Notes: generated from the sequence alone by a model not told the origin. DNA of 64,000 nucleotides from Caproicibacter fermentans (GCF_009746625.1 NZ_VWXL01000058.1:111619-175618); one strand, 5' to 3'. Shown: positions 41,808 to 51,010, counted from the first letter of the stretch. Translations and numbers: made by a program.

Positions 41808-42500
41808 ATGTCGCTGATTTATGTTGCCGACGATGAACCAAATATCAGAAACATTGTTTCAATCGGCCTGAAGGACAGCGGATTTGAAACGGAAGAGTTT
41901 GCGGACGGGACCTCCCTACTGAACGAGGTAAGGAGAAAACGTCCGGATGCGATTGTTCTGGATTGGATGATGCCGCAGCCGGACGGATTGACGGTTTGCC
42001 GCATTTTGCGGGAAAACGAGGAAACTCATTCCGTTCCGATTTTAATGCTGACGGCAAGAGGAGAGGAAATCGACCGGGTGCTCGGCCTTGAAATCGGGGC
42101 GGATGATTATATCGTGAAACCGTTCAGTATAAAAGAACTCTGCGCTCGCGTCAAGGCGGTTTTGCGCCGAACCGGCCGCAGGGAAGAACCGCGGGATGAA
42201 GTCTTTCGCCACGGTTCTCTTGTTGTGGACGTTCTGCGTCATCAGGTTTCACGCGACGGCAGGCCGATCGACCTGACCGCGAAGGAATTTGACCTTTTGG
42301 TCATGCTGATGAAAAATCGGGGCAGAGTGATGACGCGCGATTCCCTTCTGGACAAGGTCTGGGGCGTGGAATATTTCGGGGATACCCGAACGGTCGATGT
42401 TCATGTGCGCTATCTGCGCCAGAAAATAGAGGAAGACCCGGACTCTCCCGTTTGTATTCAGACAGTCCGGGGAGTCGGGTACCGATTTTCCGAGGATTGA
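41808..42500 (+). CDS. phoP: Response regulator PhoP/PhoB, OmpR family
   Basis: 230-aa regulator. Receiver domain: acidic pocket YVADDEPN, phosphoacceptor Asp in IVLDWMMPQPDG (about residue 52), switch LMLTARG and VKPFS Lys. C-terminal winged helix: LTAKEFDLLVMLMKNRGRVM, DSLLDKVWGVEYFGDTRTVD and RGVGYRF. ATG 41808 after GGGAGGG is chosen; a longer frame from 41778 would overlap phoU. It should bind the Pho box upstream of pstB. Confidence 0.94.
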   Translation: MSLIYVADDEPNIRNIVSIGLKDSGFETEEFADGTSLLNEVRRKRPDAIVLDWMMPQPDGLTVCRILRENEETHSVPILMLTARGEEIDRVLGLEIGADDYIVKPFSIKELCARVKAVLRRTGRREEPRDEVFRHGSLVVDVLRHQVSRDGRPIDLTAKEFDLLVMLMKNRGRVMTRDSLLDKVWGVEYFGDTRTVDVHVRYLRQKIEEDPDSPVCIQTVRGVGYRFSED

Positions 42501-42518
42501 CCGGAAGGGGGCCGCAAA

Positions 42519-44273
42519 TTGAAAAAAAGGCTGATTGCAATTAACGCGGTCATCGTGATTATCGGATTCACGGTAGCATTTGCCATTGCGGGTATGAAGA
42601 TACAAGCGCAGTACCGTATGGAATTTACAAACCGTCTGGACACCGCCCTTGCAATTCTTCAGACGCGGAAAGAAGATATTTTGCAAAACCCAAAAACTGT
42701 TGCGGAGAATGTCGGCAAAGAGCTTTCTCAGTCCGGACAGCAGATTCGGATCAGCATTATCGATCCGTCGGGGAAAGTAGTAGGAGACAGTGCAAAGGAA
42801 GAAATTGACCAGAACCACTTAACAAGGCCGGAAATCCAAGCGGCTCTGCACAGTGGCAGGGGATACGATACCAGAATGAGCGCAAGTGTTCAGCAGCGGT
42901 ATTATTATGAGGCAATTTATCTTCCGGGCGACTTTTATCTGCGGGCGGCGCTGCCGACGGCCGAGCTGGATGCCGCACTGAAACGCCTGTGGATGACGGC
43001 GCTGCTCAGCATGCTGCTGGGAATCGCGGTGGTTTGCGCTCTGACGGGATATTTGGTATACCGGGTGACGGAACCGCTTCAAAAGCTTTCGGCGGCTGCA
43101 AAACAGATTTCCGGCGGGGACTACTCCTGCCGGGTGGACGGCAGTTTCCGGGATGAGGTGGGGGAACTCGCCCTCTCCTTTAACCGGATGGCGGAGAGTA
43201 CGGAGAACGCGGTCGCACAGCTGAAAAGCCAGCAAAAACAGCTGGAAGGCGTGCTTCAGGGAATGAACGACGGGGTGATCGCCGCCTCGAAAGACGGTAC
43301 GATCCTGTTCCTGAACCAGAGCGCGGGCCGTTTGCTTAAAAATCCCTCCATATCCGCGGGAAGAAAGCTGGAGGGCAGCTTGCTGATTAACCGGATCGCC
43401 GAAAGAATGAAAGCGGCCCTTCGGGGGGACTCCTTCGACAAGCAGAATATTGAGACCGAGGACGGAAAACAGTATTCCATTTATACGGCGGTGATTCCGG
43501 GACAGAGAGACGCCGCCGCGCTGGCGGTAATTACGGATGAAACCAGAATCCGTAAGCTGGAGCGCCTGAGGAGCGAATTCGTCGCAAATGTCACGCACGA
43601 ACTGAAAACTCCGCTGACTTCGATCCGCGGCAGCATCGAGCTCTTGAAAAGTACAAACCGGGATGAAAAAACGCGTCTTTACTTTTATGACGTTCTGGAT
43701 ATTGAAGCGGAACGGCTGCAGCACCTGATTGACGATATGCTGGTTTTATCACAGATTGAAAACGCGAAGGAAGATCCGTCGGCCCGCCCGTGCGTGGTGG
43801 CGAACGCAGTTGAAAAATGTGTTTCACGATTAAGGCCGGTCGCGGAGAAATCCGGAATTGCAGTTCAGATTCAGGTGGATCCTTCTCTGATTGTATCCTG
43901 TTCACCGACCAGACTGGAGCAGCTCATCGGCAATTTGATCGAAAACGCCATTAAATATAATCGCCCGGACGGACGGGTCGATATTATTGGTGTGCGGCAG
44001 AGAAAAACAGCGGTCATTCGCGTGAAAGACACCGGAATCGGAATTGCGCCGGAGCATTTTGGAAGGCTGTTTGAACGCTTTTACCGTGTGGATGCCAGCA
44101 GATCCCGGGAAATTGGCGGAACAGGCCTCGGCCTTTCCATTGTGAAGCACCTGGCCGTTTTGTATGGCGGAGAAGTGGGCGTGGAAAGTCAGGCGGGAAA
44201 AGGAAGCACCTTTACCGTCAGACTTCCTCTTGCGCAGGATGGGTCGGAGAAAAGCGCTTTAAAGACGATATGA
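42519..44273 (+). CDS. phoR: Phosphate-sensing histidine kinase PhoR
   Basis: 584-aa membrane kinase. TM1 about residues 4-24, extracytoplasmic domain to about 147, TM2 about 148-172, HAMP, PAS domain (LQGMNDGVIAASKDGTILFL), HisKA with phospho-His in VTHELKTPLTSIRGSIELL (about residue 360), and HATPase with NLIENAIKYNRPDG, VKDTGIGIAPEHFGRLFERF and GTGLGLSIVKHLA. TTG 42519 follows GGAAGGGGG. Partner of PhoP; last gene of the pho operon. Confidence 0.94.
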   Translation: MKKRLIAINAVIVIIGFTVAFAIAGMKIQAQYRMEFTNRLDTALAILQTRKEDILQNPKTVAENVGKELSQSGQQIRISIIDPSGKVVGDSAKEEIDQNHLTRPEIQAALHSGRGYDTRMSASVQQRYYYEAIYLPGDFYLRAALPTAELDAALKRLWMTALLSMLLGIAVVCALTGYLVYRVTEPLQKLSAAAKQISGGDYSCRVDGSFRDEVGELALSFNRMAESTENAVAQLKSQQKQLEGVLQGMNDGVIAASKDGTILFLNQSAGRLLKNPSISAGRKLEGSLLINRIAERMKAALRGDSFDKQNIETEDGKQYSIYTAVIPGQRDAAALAVITDETRIRKLERLRSEFVANVTHELKTPLTSIRGSIELLKSTNRDEKTRLYFYDVLDIEAERLQHLIDDMLVLSQIENAKEDPSARPCVVANAVEKCVSRLRPVAEKSGIAVQIQVDPSLIVSCSPTRLEQLIGNLIENAIKYNRPDGRVDIIGVRQRKTAVIRVKDTGIGIAPEHFGRLFERFYRVDASRSREIGGTGLGLSIVKHLAVLYGGEVGVESQAGKGSTFTVRLPLAQDGSEKSALKTI

Positions 44274-44286
44274 GACTGAAATCTAA

Positions 44287-44328
44287 AAAAGGGAGGGAAC
44301 AGCGGCCGGCCGCTGTTCCCTCCCTTTT
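44287..44328. terminator. Bidirectional terminator between phoR and fbp
   Basis: A 21-bp perfect inverted repeat (44287-44307 with 44308-44328), starting AAAAGGGAGGG and centred on GGCCGGCC, with A/T runs at both ends. It ends the convergent phoR and fbp transcripts and abuts the fbp stop codon. Confidence 0.92.
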
Positions 44329-46269
44329 CTATGTATTTTCTTTGATGACACCGTTGCGATACGATTGAAGAAGCGCGGAAAGCTCCTGAATCTGAGAATT
44401 CAATTCGACTCCCGTGTCGGTATCCGCGACCGTGACGCGCTGTTTAATAGCTTCCACAACCATCACCTTCGGCGAATCCTCCCCGTAAAGAGTACCCGGT
44501 TTTAAGGGCTGATGCTCGGCAAGAGCCAAATAACGGGAATTCGCAATAAAAGTATAACCGCCGATCCCCGTCTGCTTCTGGTAGGACTTCGAAATGCCGC
44601 CGTCGATCATAAACAATCGCCCTCCGCCCTTGACCGGATTTTCGCCCTGCTTCAGTTTTACCGGTACATGGCCGTTTATAATATGCGAGTCGGCAGGATC
44701 GAGACCAAATTCCCGCAGTATTTTTTCACATGGTTCGCGCTGCTCGATAAAATGATAATACGGATTCATTTTTTCCTCATGGGTTGCCGGGGCCTCAATA
44801 AAGTATCTTTCAAAAGTGGACATTTTACTCTTTCCAAACAACGGGGATTTGACTCCACACCACAGGTACCACATCATATCCTGCGCGTTTTCTCGTTCAG
44901 GGGTGCCATCCGGGGCAAAATAGGCCTCTCTGACCACGGAGTCGAGATATTCCAGAAGCTCCCGGCCTTTTCTTTTTCGGCCGCCAAGTCCTACCGTGTC
45001 AAATTCGCCGTCTTGAGTCATGGGGATGCAACCGTGATAGAGGAGGTTTGAATTCATGCGCAGATACATGCTGCCGTGCGAATAAAGAAAGCGAATGTGC
45101 TTTTGAAGGCGCTCGCTGTGACGAAACGAATAGGTGATCGCCTTCATCAGTTCTTTTTCCTCTTTGGTCAATTCCAATGGTTTTTTGGGGTCGACCGTGG
45201 GGAACGATTTATCCCGAAGCGGGTAAACGGTTCCGTCGAGATGGATCATGCCGTTTTCAAAATCAATCTGCTTTAAAAGAAGACGGCTGATCATTTTATA
45301 TTCCGGATGCTTTTCAATCAGCTGCCCCTCCAGTTTAAACTGGATGACGGCGATTGCCTTGTGCATTTTGGCCGCAAGAGGAAGATCGACGGGATCGTAG
45401 AGATTTTCGTCCAGAATATGCGGGGTAAAATATTCGCACGGGTCGTCTCGGTAAACACGTTCTGCGAAAGCGGAGAGAGGTCTCAGATTAATCCCGTATC
45501 CATCCTCCAGAAGGTCAAACGTATTGTAGCTGATTCCCAGCCGGACAACGTTCGCCATCAGCGCTCGGTTGCCGGAGGCGGCTCCCATCCACGAGATATC
45601 GTGATTGCCCCACTGAATGTCAATGTCGCGAAAATCTCCGAGCGCGTCCAGAATGGAATCAGGACGGGGACCGCGGTCATAAATATCGCCGATGATATGC
45701 AGCCTGTCGATCAAAAGCTGCTGGATGAGATTGCATAAAGCGGTAATAAACTCCACACTCATGCCCGTCTGCACAATCGACTTGATGATTTCACTGTAAT
45801 AATGCGGCTTGTTTTTGCCGCCGTCCGCGTGCAGAAGCTCGTCAATAATATAGGCAAAGTGTTCCGGAAGCTTTTTTCGAACCTTGGAACGCGTGTATTT
45901 TGACGCCGCTTCTTTGCAGACTTCCACCAGCCGGTAGATCGTGATGCGGCACCAGTCGTCAAATCCTGATTCGCGTCTCGCGGCGCGGGCAAGTTCCGGT
46001 TCCGGATAATAAATCAGCTTGGCAAGCGCCGTGCGTTCCTCCTCGGAAATTGACTGCTCAAATAATTCGTCAATTTTTTTTCTGACGACGCCGGAAGCGC
46101 TTTTTAATTGAAACAGGAATGCCGCGTGTTCACCGTGCAGGTCGCTGAAAAAATATTCGGTTCCTTTCGGAAGGCTCATGATCGCGCGAAGATTGATAAT
46201 TTCAGAAGCGGCCGCTTCGGCGTCCGGGTATTTTTTGGCAAGCAGCTTTAAATAATGTTCATCAGTCAT
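44329..46269 (-). CDS. fbp: Class III fructose-1,6-bisphosphatase
   Basis: 646-aa gluconeogenic enzyme of the Firmicutes FBPase class III. Metallophosphatase motifs: FFSDLHGEHAAFLFQL, HIIGDIYDRGPRPDSILDAL, IQWGNHDISWMGAASGNRAL and HIINGHVPVKLKQGENPVKG. Length matches the class. ATG 46269 is chosen, with GGGAGAG six bases upstream; an in-frame ATG at 46284 would put that RBS inside the frame. Transcribed alone. Confidence 0.95.
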   Translation of the reverse strand: MTDEHYLKLLAKKYPDAEAAASEIINLRAIMSLPKGTEYFFSDLHGEHAAFLFQLKSASGVVRKKIDELFEQSISEEERTALAKLIYYPEPELARAARRESGFDDWCRITIYRLVEVCKEAASKYTRSKVRKKLPEHFAYIIDELLHADGGKNKPHYYSEIIKSIVQTGMSVEFITALCNLIQQLLIDRLHIIGDIYDRGPRPDSILDALGDFRDIDIQWGNHDISWMGAASGNRALMANVVRLGISYNTFDLLEDGYGINLRPLSAFAERVYRDDPCEYFTPHILDENLYDPVDLPLAAKMHKAIAVIQFKLEGQLIEKHPEYKMISRLLLKQIDFENGMIHLDGTVYPLRDKSFPTVDPKKPLELTKEEKELMKAITYSFRHSERLQKHIRFLYSHGSMYLRMNSNLLYHGCIPMTQDGEFDTVGLGGRKRKGRELLEYLDSVVREAYFAPDGTPERENAQDMMWYLWCGVKSPLFGKSKMSTFERYFIEAPATHEEKMNPYYHFIEQREPCEKILREFGLDPADSHIINGHVPVKLKQGENPVKGGGRLFMIDGGISKSYQKQTGIGGYTFIANSRYLALAEHQPLKPGTLYGEDSPKVMVVEAIKQRVTVADTDTGVELNSQIQELSALLQSYRNGVIKENT

Positions 46270-46407
46270 CTGATTCTCTCCCATTCATTTTTCTCGGCTT
46301 CTTTATTCCGTACTGGAAAAGAAACATTACGGGCACTGTTTTGCACTGTGAAAACAAAGGAAAGTATGCTATACTTGAGATAATACAAACCGGGAGGCGC
46401 TAATGAT

Positions 46408-46995
46408 TTGGGATATAAAGAAGAATTCGAAGCGATTTATTTAGAAAAAATTAAGAGGGACGGTGCGGCGGAGCTTCTTTCCTGGCTGAATTCCACGGAT
46501 TTTTTCACGGCACCTGCCAGCACGAAGTTCCATTGCGCCTGTCTGGGCGGCCTTGTGCAGCACAGCGTAAGCGTTTACCGCGTGATGATGGAAAAGCATT
46601 TTGACCCCGCGGCGGACAACGAAGAAAGCTTTGCGATCTGCGCTCTGCTTCATGACGTATGCAAGGCCCAGTTTTATAAAAAAGGTACCAGAAACGTGAA
46701 AAACGAGGAAACCGGGGCATGGGAAAAACGTCCCTATTACTCAATAGAAGACAGCTACCCCTATGGGCACGGGGAAAAATCAGTCTTCTTAATCGAACGT
46801 TTTTTACGGCTGAAAACCTCCGAGGCCATCGCGATTCGCTGGCATATGGGCGGATTTGACGATTCGGCGAAAGGCGGAAGCTTTGCAATCAGTCAGGCCT
46901 ATGAAAAATATCCGATTGCCGTCAAGCTTCACTTGTCCGATCTTGAGAGTACATATCTGCGGGAGAAGGGTACTTCCGCAATTCACCGCAAATGA
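46408..46995 (+). CDS. HD-domain hydrolase
   Basis: 195-aa protein with an HD-type metal site: LGGLVQHSVSVYRVM provides His, ALLHDVCKAQFYKKG the His-Asp pair, and HGEKSVFLIERF and IRWHMGGFD further metal ligands. The pattern resembles HD phosphohydrolases that act on nucleotides or RNA 3' ends in clostridia and phages. Start TTG 46408 after GGGAGG. Divergent from fbp. Substrate unknown. Confidence 0.85.
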   Translation: MGYKEEFEAIYLEKIKRDGAAELLSWLNSTDFFTAPASTKFHCACLGGLVQHSVSVYRVMMEKHFDPAADNEESFAICALLHDVCKAQFYKKGTRNVKNEETGAWEKRPYYSIEDSYPYGHGEKSVFLIERFLRLKTSEAIAIRWHMGGFDDSAKGGSFAISQAYEKYPIAVKLHLSDLESTYLREKGTSAIHRK

Positions 46996-47015
46996 CTGCT
47001 TCGTCCGTATTTTTC

Positions 47016-47043
47016 AGCCGCCGATTTTTCGGCGGCTTTTTTA
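47016..47043 (+). terminator. Intrinsic terminator after HD gene
   Basis: AGCCGCCGA (47016-47024) and TCGGCGGCT (47029-47037), followed by TTTTTT. Confidence 0.92.
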
Positions 47044-47097
47044 TCTTTTCTATGCTGATTAACGGTACTATTATAACATGAAAAGATAAAAAATGTA

Positions 47098-47125
47098 TTG
47101 ACAAATCGAAAATATGCTGTATTAT
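47098..47125 (+). promoter_or_regulatory. Promoter of the first GntR-linked ABC operon
   Basis: TTGACA (47098-47103), 16-bp spacer, TATTAT (47120-47125). It lies directly against the operator at 47126. Confidence 0.75.
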
Positions 47126-47145
47126 TGTACTATACACTTAATACA
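47126..47145. promoter_or_regulatory. YtrA-type GntR operator 1 (TGTA-N12-TACA)
   Basis: TGTA (47126-47129), 12 bp, TACA (47142-47145), inside a larger perfect 11-bp inverted repeat GTATTATTGTA (47119-47129) / TACAATAATAC (47142-47152). It overlaps the transcription start. Confidence 0.7.
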
Positions 47146-47166
47146 ATAATACAAGGAGAAGAAAGC

Positions 47167-48090
47167 ATGAAAGAAATTGTATTTCAGTCACGGTCGCTTG
47201 TACGGCGGTTTGGCGCTTTTACAGCTGTCGACGACATGAACGTTGAATTAAAAAAAGGCGATATCTTTGCACTGGTAGGACAGAACGGAGCGGGTAAGAC
47301 AACGCTGCTCAAAATGATCTGCGGCCTTACCCCGCCGACCTCAGGCTCGATGGAGCTGTTCGGATACTCCGGTACGAAAGAGCTGGGACGCGCGCGCAGG
47401 CGCATCGGCAGCATTATTGAAACACCCGGATTTTACCCCTATCTTTCGGCATGTCAAAACCTGGAGTATTACAGAATTCAGCGGGGTATCGGCAAAAAAA
47501 ACTGCGTGGAAGAGGCTTTGCATTTCGTAGGACTGGACACGGTCGGCAATAAGAAATTCAAGAGCTTTTCCCTTGGAATGAAACAGCGTTTAGGTCTTGC
47601 ACTCGCAATTTTAAACGACCCTGACTTTTTAGTATTGGATGAACCGATCAACGGCTTGGATCCGGTGGGAATCCGCGAATTCCGTGAAATTTTATTGAAG
47701 CTGAATCATGAAAAAGAAACGACCATCCTGGTTTCCAGTCATATTTTGGGAGAACTGTCTCAGATCGCGACACGGTACGGGTTTATCAGCGGCGGACGTT
47801 TGGTGGAATGCCTGACCGCAGAAGAGCTTGAAATGAAATGCCGCGTTACTCTGAAGCTGGAAGTGGATAATTCCGCAAAAGCGGCGGCTGTTCTGACGGA
47901 TCGTTTCTCCATGAAGCAAATCGAGATTTTGGATGAGACCACTCTCCTGCTTTCTGAAGGCCTGGATCGGCCGGAGTTTGTGGTAAAAGCTTTGGTGGAA
48001 TCCGGAATTTTGGTGTCACAGGCTTATCGTACCGGAGCCAATCTGGAAAACTATTTTATTGATTTGATTGGAGGAAAACAAATTGCTTAA
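47167..48090 (+). CDS. ABC-2 type transporter ATP-binding protein
   Basis: 307-aa ATPase of the antibiotic/bacitracin-export type. Walker A GQNGAGKTTLLKMICGL, signature FSLGMKQRLGLALAI (LSxG variant), Walker B FLVLDEPINGLDPVG, H-loop LVSSHILGELSQIA. ATG 47167 after AAGGAGA is chosen; a frame from 47098 would start in the -35 box. It pairs with the permease that overlaps it. Control by the GntR protein at 48897 is likely from the shared operator. Confidence 0.92.
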   Translation: MKEIVFQSRSLVRRFGAFTAVDDMNVELKKGDIFALVGQNGAGKTTLLKMICGLTPPTSGSMELFGYSGTKELGRARRRIGSIIETPGFYPYLSACQNLEYYRIQRGIGKKNCVEEALHFVGLDTVGNKKFKSFSLGMKQRLGLALAILNDPDFLVLDEPINGLDPVGIREFREILLKLNHEKETTILVSSHILGELSQIATRYGFISGGRLVECLTAEELEMKCRVTLKLEVDNSAKAAAVLTDRFSMKQIEILDETTLLLSEGLDRPEFVVKALVESGILVSQAYRTGANLENYFIDLIGGKQIA

Positions 48091-48808
48091 ACAGATGCGC
48101 GCGGATCTTTACAAAGTGTTTCACCGTCCGTTCTTTTACCTTTTACTGGCCGGCATGGCTGTCCTCGCTTTTTTTGTAAATTTTTCGCTGTCAAAGGTTT
48201 CTTCCACGAATTCGGTTTATGATTCATGGATGATCGTTTTATTGTATTTTTTATCCTGGCCTGTCCTTTTGATGCCGATCCTGATCGATCTGGTCAGTGC
48301 AGAGGACTATAAAGAGCATACGCTTAAAAATACAATTTCCTATGGAATGAACCGCACCAAACTGTATTGCTCCCAAATTGCCGTGTCGACGATTCTTGGC
48401 GTTTTGGTCGGAATCGTCGCTCTCGGCACATATTGCGGAAGCTCCCTGATTTTTTTAAAAATCGATCCTTCTTTCACAACGGCGTTCACGGCTGATTTTT
48501 TCAGCAGGGTAGGCGTTAGCTGCATCGGGTACGCAGCTGCGATTCCAATCGCTGCGTTTTTTGCGATGATACTTCAAAAAAATTCGCTGTTTGTATTTGC
48601 CTTTTACGCGGTTATCTTTCTGCCACAGCTTCTTTTGAAGCTTGTTCACCTTTCCAACCTGAGCAAATATTTGCTGATGCCGCAGTTCAGTATGCTTGCG
48701 GCGGGAACCAATCGGCAAATGCTGGATTCTTCCCTGGTTTTTATTATTACAGCAATTTTCTTTATCATTTTGGGCGCGGTGTTTTTCAGAAAAAAAGATA
48801 TTTGCTAA
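48083..48808 (+). CDS. ABC-2 type transporter permease
   Basis: 241-aa membrane protein with six hydrophobic segments (starting FYLLLAGMAVLAFFVNFSLS). The N-terminus LLKQMRADLYKVFHRPFFYL and the EDYKEHTLKNTISYGMNRTK loop are typical of bacitracin/lantibiotic-type ABC-2 permeases. TTG 48083 has GGAGGA seven bases upstream and overlaps the ATPase gene by eight bases. Substrate unknown. Confidence 0.85.
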   Translation: MLKQMRADLYKVFHRPFFYLLLAGMAVLAFFVNFSLSKVSSTNSVYDSWMIVLLYFLSWPVLLMPILIDLVSAEDYKEHTLKNTISYGMNRTKLYCSQIAVSTILGVLVGIVALGTYCGSSLIFLKIDPSFTTAFTADFFSRVGVSCIGYAAAIPIAAFFAMILQKNSLFVFAFYAVIFLPQLLLKLVHLSNLSKYLLMPQFSMLAAGTNRQMLDSSLVFIITAIFFIILGAVFFRKKDIC

Positions 48809-48824
48809 AACCCGCGATTTGCTC

Positions 48825-48853
48825 TTGACAGAAGCGGAAAAGTATTGTATAAC
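48825..48853 (+). promoter_or_regulatory. Promoter of the gntR-ABC operon
   Basis: TTGACA (48825-48830), 17-bp spacer, TATAAC (48848-48853), directly before operator 2. Confidence 0.8.
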
Positions 48854-48873
48854 TGTATTAATGTATTAGTACA
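48854..48873. promoter_or_regulatory. YtrA-type GntR operator 2 (TGTA-N12-TACA)
   Basis: TGTATTAATGTATTAGTACA: TGTA and TACA half-sites with the same 12-bp spacing as the site at 47126-47145 and the same position relative to the promoter. Confidence 0.7.
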
Positions 48874-48896
48874 ATGGTTCATTCGGAGGTGAGAAA

Positions 48897-49274
48897 ATGG
48901 CATGGGATTTAAAATCCGACAGACCGATTTATTCCCAACTGGTTGAACAAATTCAATTAATGGTGGTTTCAGGTATCTATGCGGCCGGATGCAAACTACC
49001 GTCCGTTCGCGACATGGCTGCCGAAGCTTCGGTAAATCCGAATACGATGCAGAGAGCGCTCTCAAAGCTGGAAAGCGACGGGCTTCTATATTCGCAGCGC
49101 ACAAGCGGACGTTTTGTAACGGAGGATGTTCAAAGAATTATGCAGACGAAAAATGATCTTGCGGCGGATCTGATCAATGACTTTATACAGAAGATGAATC
49201 GTCTTGGGTTCGACAGAGAACAGACCGTAAGCCTGTTGAACCGAATGATTAAGGAGGAAGGGCAGAATGGATAG
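48897..49274 (+). CDS. GntR-family regulator, YtrA subfamily
   Basis: 125-aa regulator. GntR winged helix: DRPIYSQLVEQIQLMVVSGI, KLPSVRDMAAEASVNPNTMQ and RALSKLESDGLLYSQRTSGR. The short C-terminal tail (about 45 aa) without an effector domain defines the YtrA subfamily, which controls ABC transporters. Its own operon contains an ABC pair, and the operator also occurs before the upstream ABC pair. CGGAGGTG precedes ATG 48897. Confidence 0.94.
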   Translation: MAWDLKSDRPIYSQLVEQIQLMVVSGIYAAGCKLPSVRDMAAEASVNPNTMQRALSKLESDGLLYSQRTSGRFVTEDVQRIMQTKNDLAADLINDFIQKMNRLGFDREQTVSLLNRMIKEEGQNG

Positions 49275-49965
49275 CATACTCGAGTGTCGCAGCCTGGTAA
49301 AATATTTTCCGGGGTGCCTTGCGCTCAATTCCGTTAACCTGACGGTTCCGAAGGGGAGAATCGTCGGCCTGCTTGGCCCGAACGGAAGCGGAAAGAGCAC
49401 GTTGATTAAACTTGCCAACGGACTGTTAACCCCAAATGCCGGGCAGATTTTGGTTGGGGGTATGGCCCCCGGCGTTGAGACGAAAAAAATTGTATCTTAC
49501 TTGCCGGAGCGCACTTATCTCAATGACTGGATGAGCGTTCAGACCATGATCGATTATTTCGGCGATTTTTATGAAAATTTTAACAAGTCAAAAGCTTACG
49601 ATATGCTGCAAAGGCTTCACATCAATCCGGGTGACCGTTTGAAGACGATGTCGAAGGGAACCAAAGAGAAGGTTCAGCTGATTCTTGTGATGAGCCGGGA
49701 AGCCCAGCTTTATATTCTCGATGAACCGATCGGCGGCGTCGACCCCGCCGCGCGTGATTATATTCTTGACACGATAATCGGCAATTACAGTGAAAACGCC
49801 ACGGTCCTCATTTCGACCCACCTGATTACCGATGTGGAGAAGGTTCTGGATGATGTTATCTTCATCAATATGGGCAACATTGTTCTGACTTCCACCGTTG
49901 ACGATATCAGGGAGAAAGAGGGAAAGAGTGTCGATTCGCTTTTCAGGGAGGTGTTCAAATGTTAG
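49267..49965 (+). CDS. ABC-2 type transporter ATP-binding protein (YtrB-like)
   Basis: 232-aa ATPase. Walker A GPNGSGKSTLIKLANGL, Walker B LYILDEPIGGVDPAARDYI, H-loop LISTHLITDVEKVLDDVI. The signature is degenerate (TMSKGTKEKVQLILVM), as in YtrB-type proteins. AAGGAGGAAG precedes ATG 49267, which overlaps gntR by eight bases. Confidence 0.9.
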   Translation: MDSILECRSLVKYFPGCLALNSVNLTVPKGRIVGLLGPNGSGKSTLIKLANGLLTPNAGQILVGGMAPGVETKKIVSYLPERTYLNDWMSVQTMIDYFGDFYENFNKSKAYDMLQRLHINPGDRLKTMSKGTKEKVQLILVMSREAQLYILDEPIGGVDPAARDYILDTIIGNYSENATVLISTHLITDVEKVLDDVIFINMGNIVLTSTVDDIREKEGKSVDSLFREVFKC

Positions 49966-50759
49966 GCAAACTTCTGAAATATGAATTTAAAGCGACCGCA
50001 CGAACATTTCTCCCGATTTATGGATTGATTCTTGTTCTGGCCATTATTAACAAGTTGTTCTGGAATCAGAGCATTGACAATTTTGAAATTCCCCGCATGA
50101 TTTCAATGTCCGTTTATATTATGCTGATTGTGGCGGCTTTTGTCATTACGCTGGTTGTCACGATCCAGCGTTTCAATAAAAATCTTCTCGGGGACGAAGG
50201 GTACCTGTCGTTCACTTTGCCTGTGAAGGCCCATTACCATATCGACTCGAAAATGATTGTCACATTAATCTGGTCTGCTCTGAGCATTATCGTTTCCGCT
50301 GTCTCCGTTTTTATTATGGTGGTAAACCCGGAGGTGCTGACCCAGTTCAGCCGCATGTGCGCCGACCTTGCGGAAGTCTATCGGCAATACGGTCTGTCCG
50401 CGCATCTGATCGCAATTGAAATAATTATACTGATCATTCTCGGCTTTCTGTCAAACATCGTCGAGATTTACGCGGCGATCGTCGTGGGAAACCTTGCGGG
50501 GCGCCATAAATTGCTTGCCGGCATCGGCGCATACCTTGGATTTGGCATTGTTGAGCAGATCGTCACATCTTTGCTTTTCAGCGGGTTTAACCGTCAGATT
50601 GAAGAATACTTTCAGTCGTTCCATTATTCAAATAACCTGTTTCCGGCGGAACCCGCTGAGGTTGCCTTATTGGTCATGATTCTGTATACGGCGGTTTTCG
50701 GCGTAGCCTTTTATTTCTTTACAAACTGGATGCTGACCAGAAAGCTGAATCTGGAGTAA
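49959..50759 (+). CDS. ABC transporter permease linked to YtrA-type regulator
   Basis: 266-aa membrane protein with six hydrophobic segments (for example ARTFLPIYGLILVLAIINKL). The phrase GDEGYLSFTLPVKAHYHIDS is typical of clostridial permeases next to YtrA-type regulators. ATG 49959 overlaps the ATPase gene by seven bases. Substrate unknown; such systems often respond to cell-wall antibiotics. Confidence 0.88.
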   Translation: MLGKLLKYEFKATARTFLPIYGLILVLAIINKLFWNQSIDNFEIPRMISMSVYIMLIVAAFVITLVVTIQRFNKNLLGDEGYLSFTLPVKAHYHIDSKMIVTLIWSALSIIVSAVSVFIMVVNPEVLTQFSRMCADLAEVYRQYGLSAHLIAIEIIILIILGFLSNIVEIYAAIVVGNLAGRHKLLAGIGAYLGFGIVEQIVTSLLFSGFNRQIEEYFQSFHYSNNLFPAEPAEVALLVMILYTAVFGVAFYFFTNWMLTRKLNLE

Positions 50760-50802
50760 CAAGTGCCGCATCACCGAAATTAACGTTAATAGCTGCGAAC
50801 GG

Positions 50803-50830
50803 ATGGTCCGGCTTAGGCCGGGCCATTTTT
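50803..50830 (+). terminator. Intrinsic terminator
   Basis: ATGGTCCGGC (50803-50812) and GCCGGGCCAT (50817-50826) with one G-T pair, followed by TTTTT. Ends the gntR-ABC operon. Confidence 0.85.
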
Positions 50831-50969
50831 AACGTGATTTGAAAGGAAAAGATCCGACGATGCGAAGTGCTTTCCGGCATATAAAATCAAAATGTTCCAC
50901 ATCCGGATACTTCCGGAATAATCCATAAAAAACCTGATCATTCGGACTTCGATTTCACAAAGTGAACAC

Positions 50970-50998
50970 TTGTAAAAAAAGCGGTGGGATGTTATAAT
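50970..50998 (+). promoter_or_regulatory. Promoter of the hydrogenase gene
   Basis: TTGTAA (50970-50975), 17-bp spacer, TATAAT (50993-50998), 64 bp before the start codon. Confidence 0.65.
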
Positions 50999-51010
50999 AA
51001 AAAAAATAAA

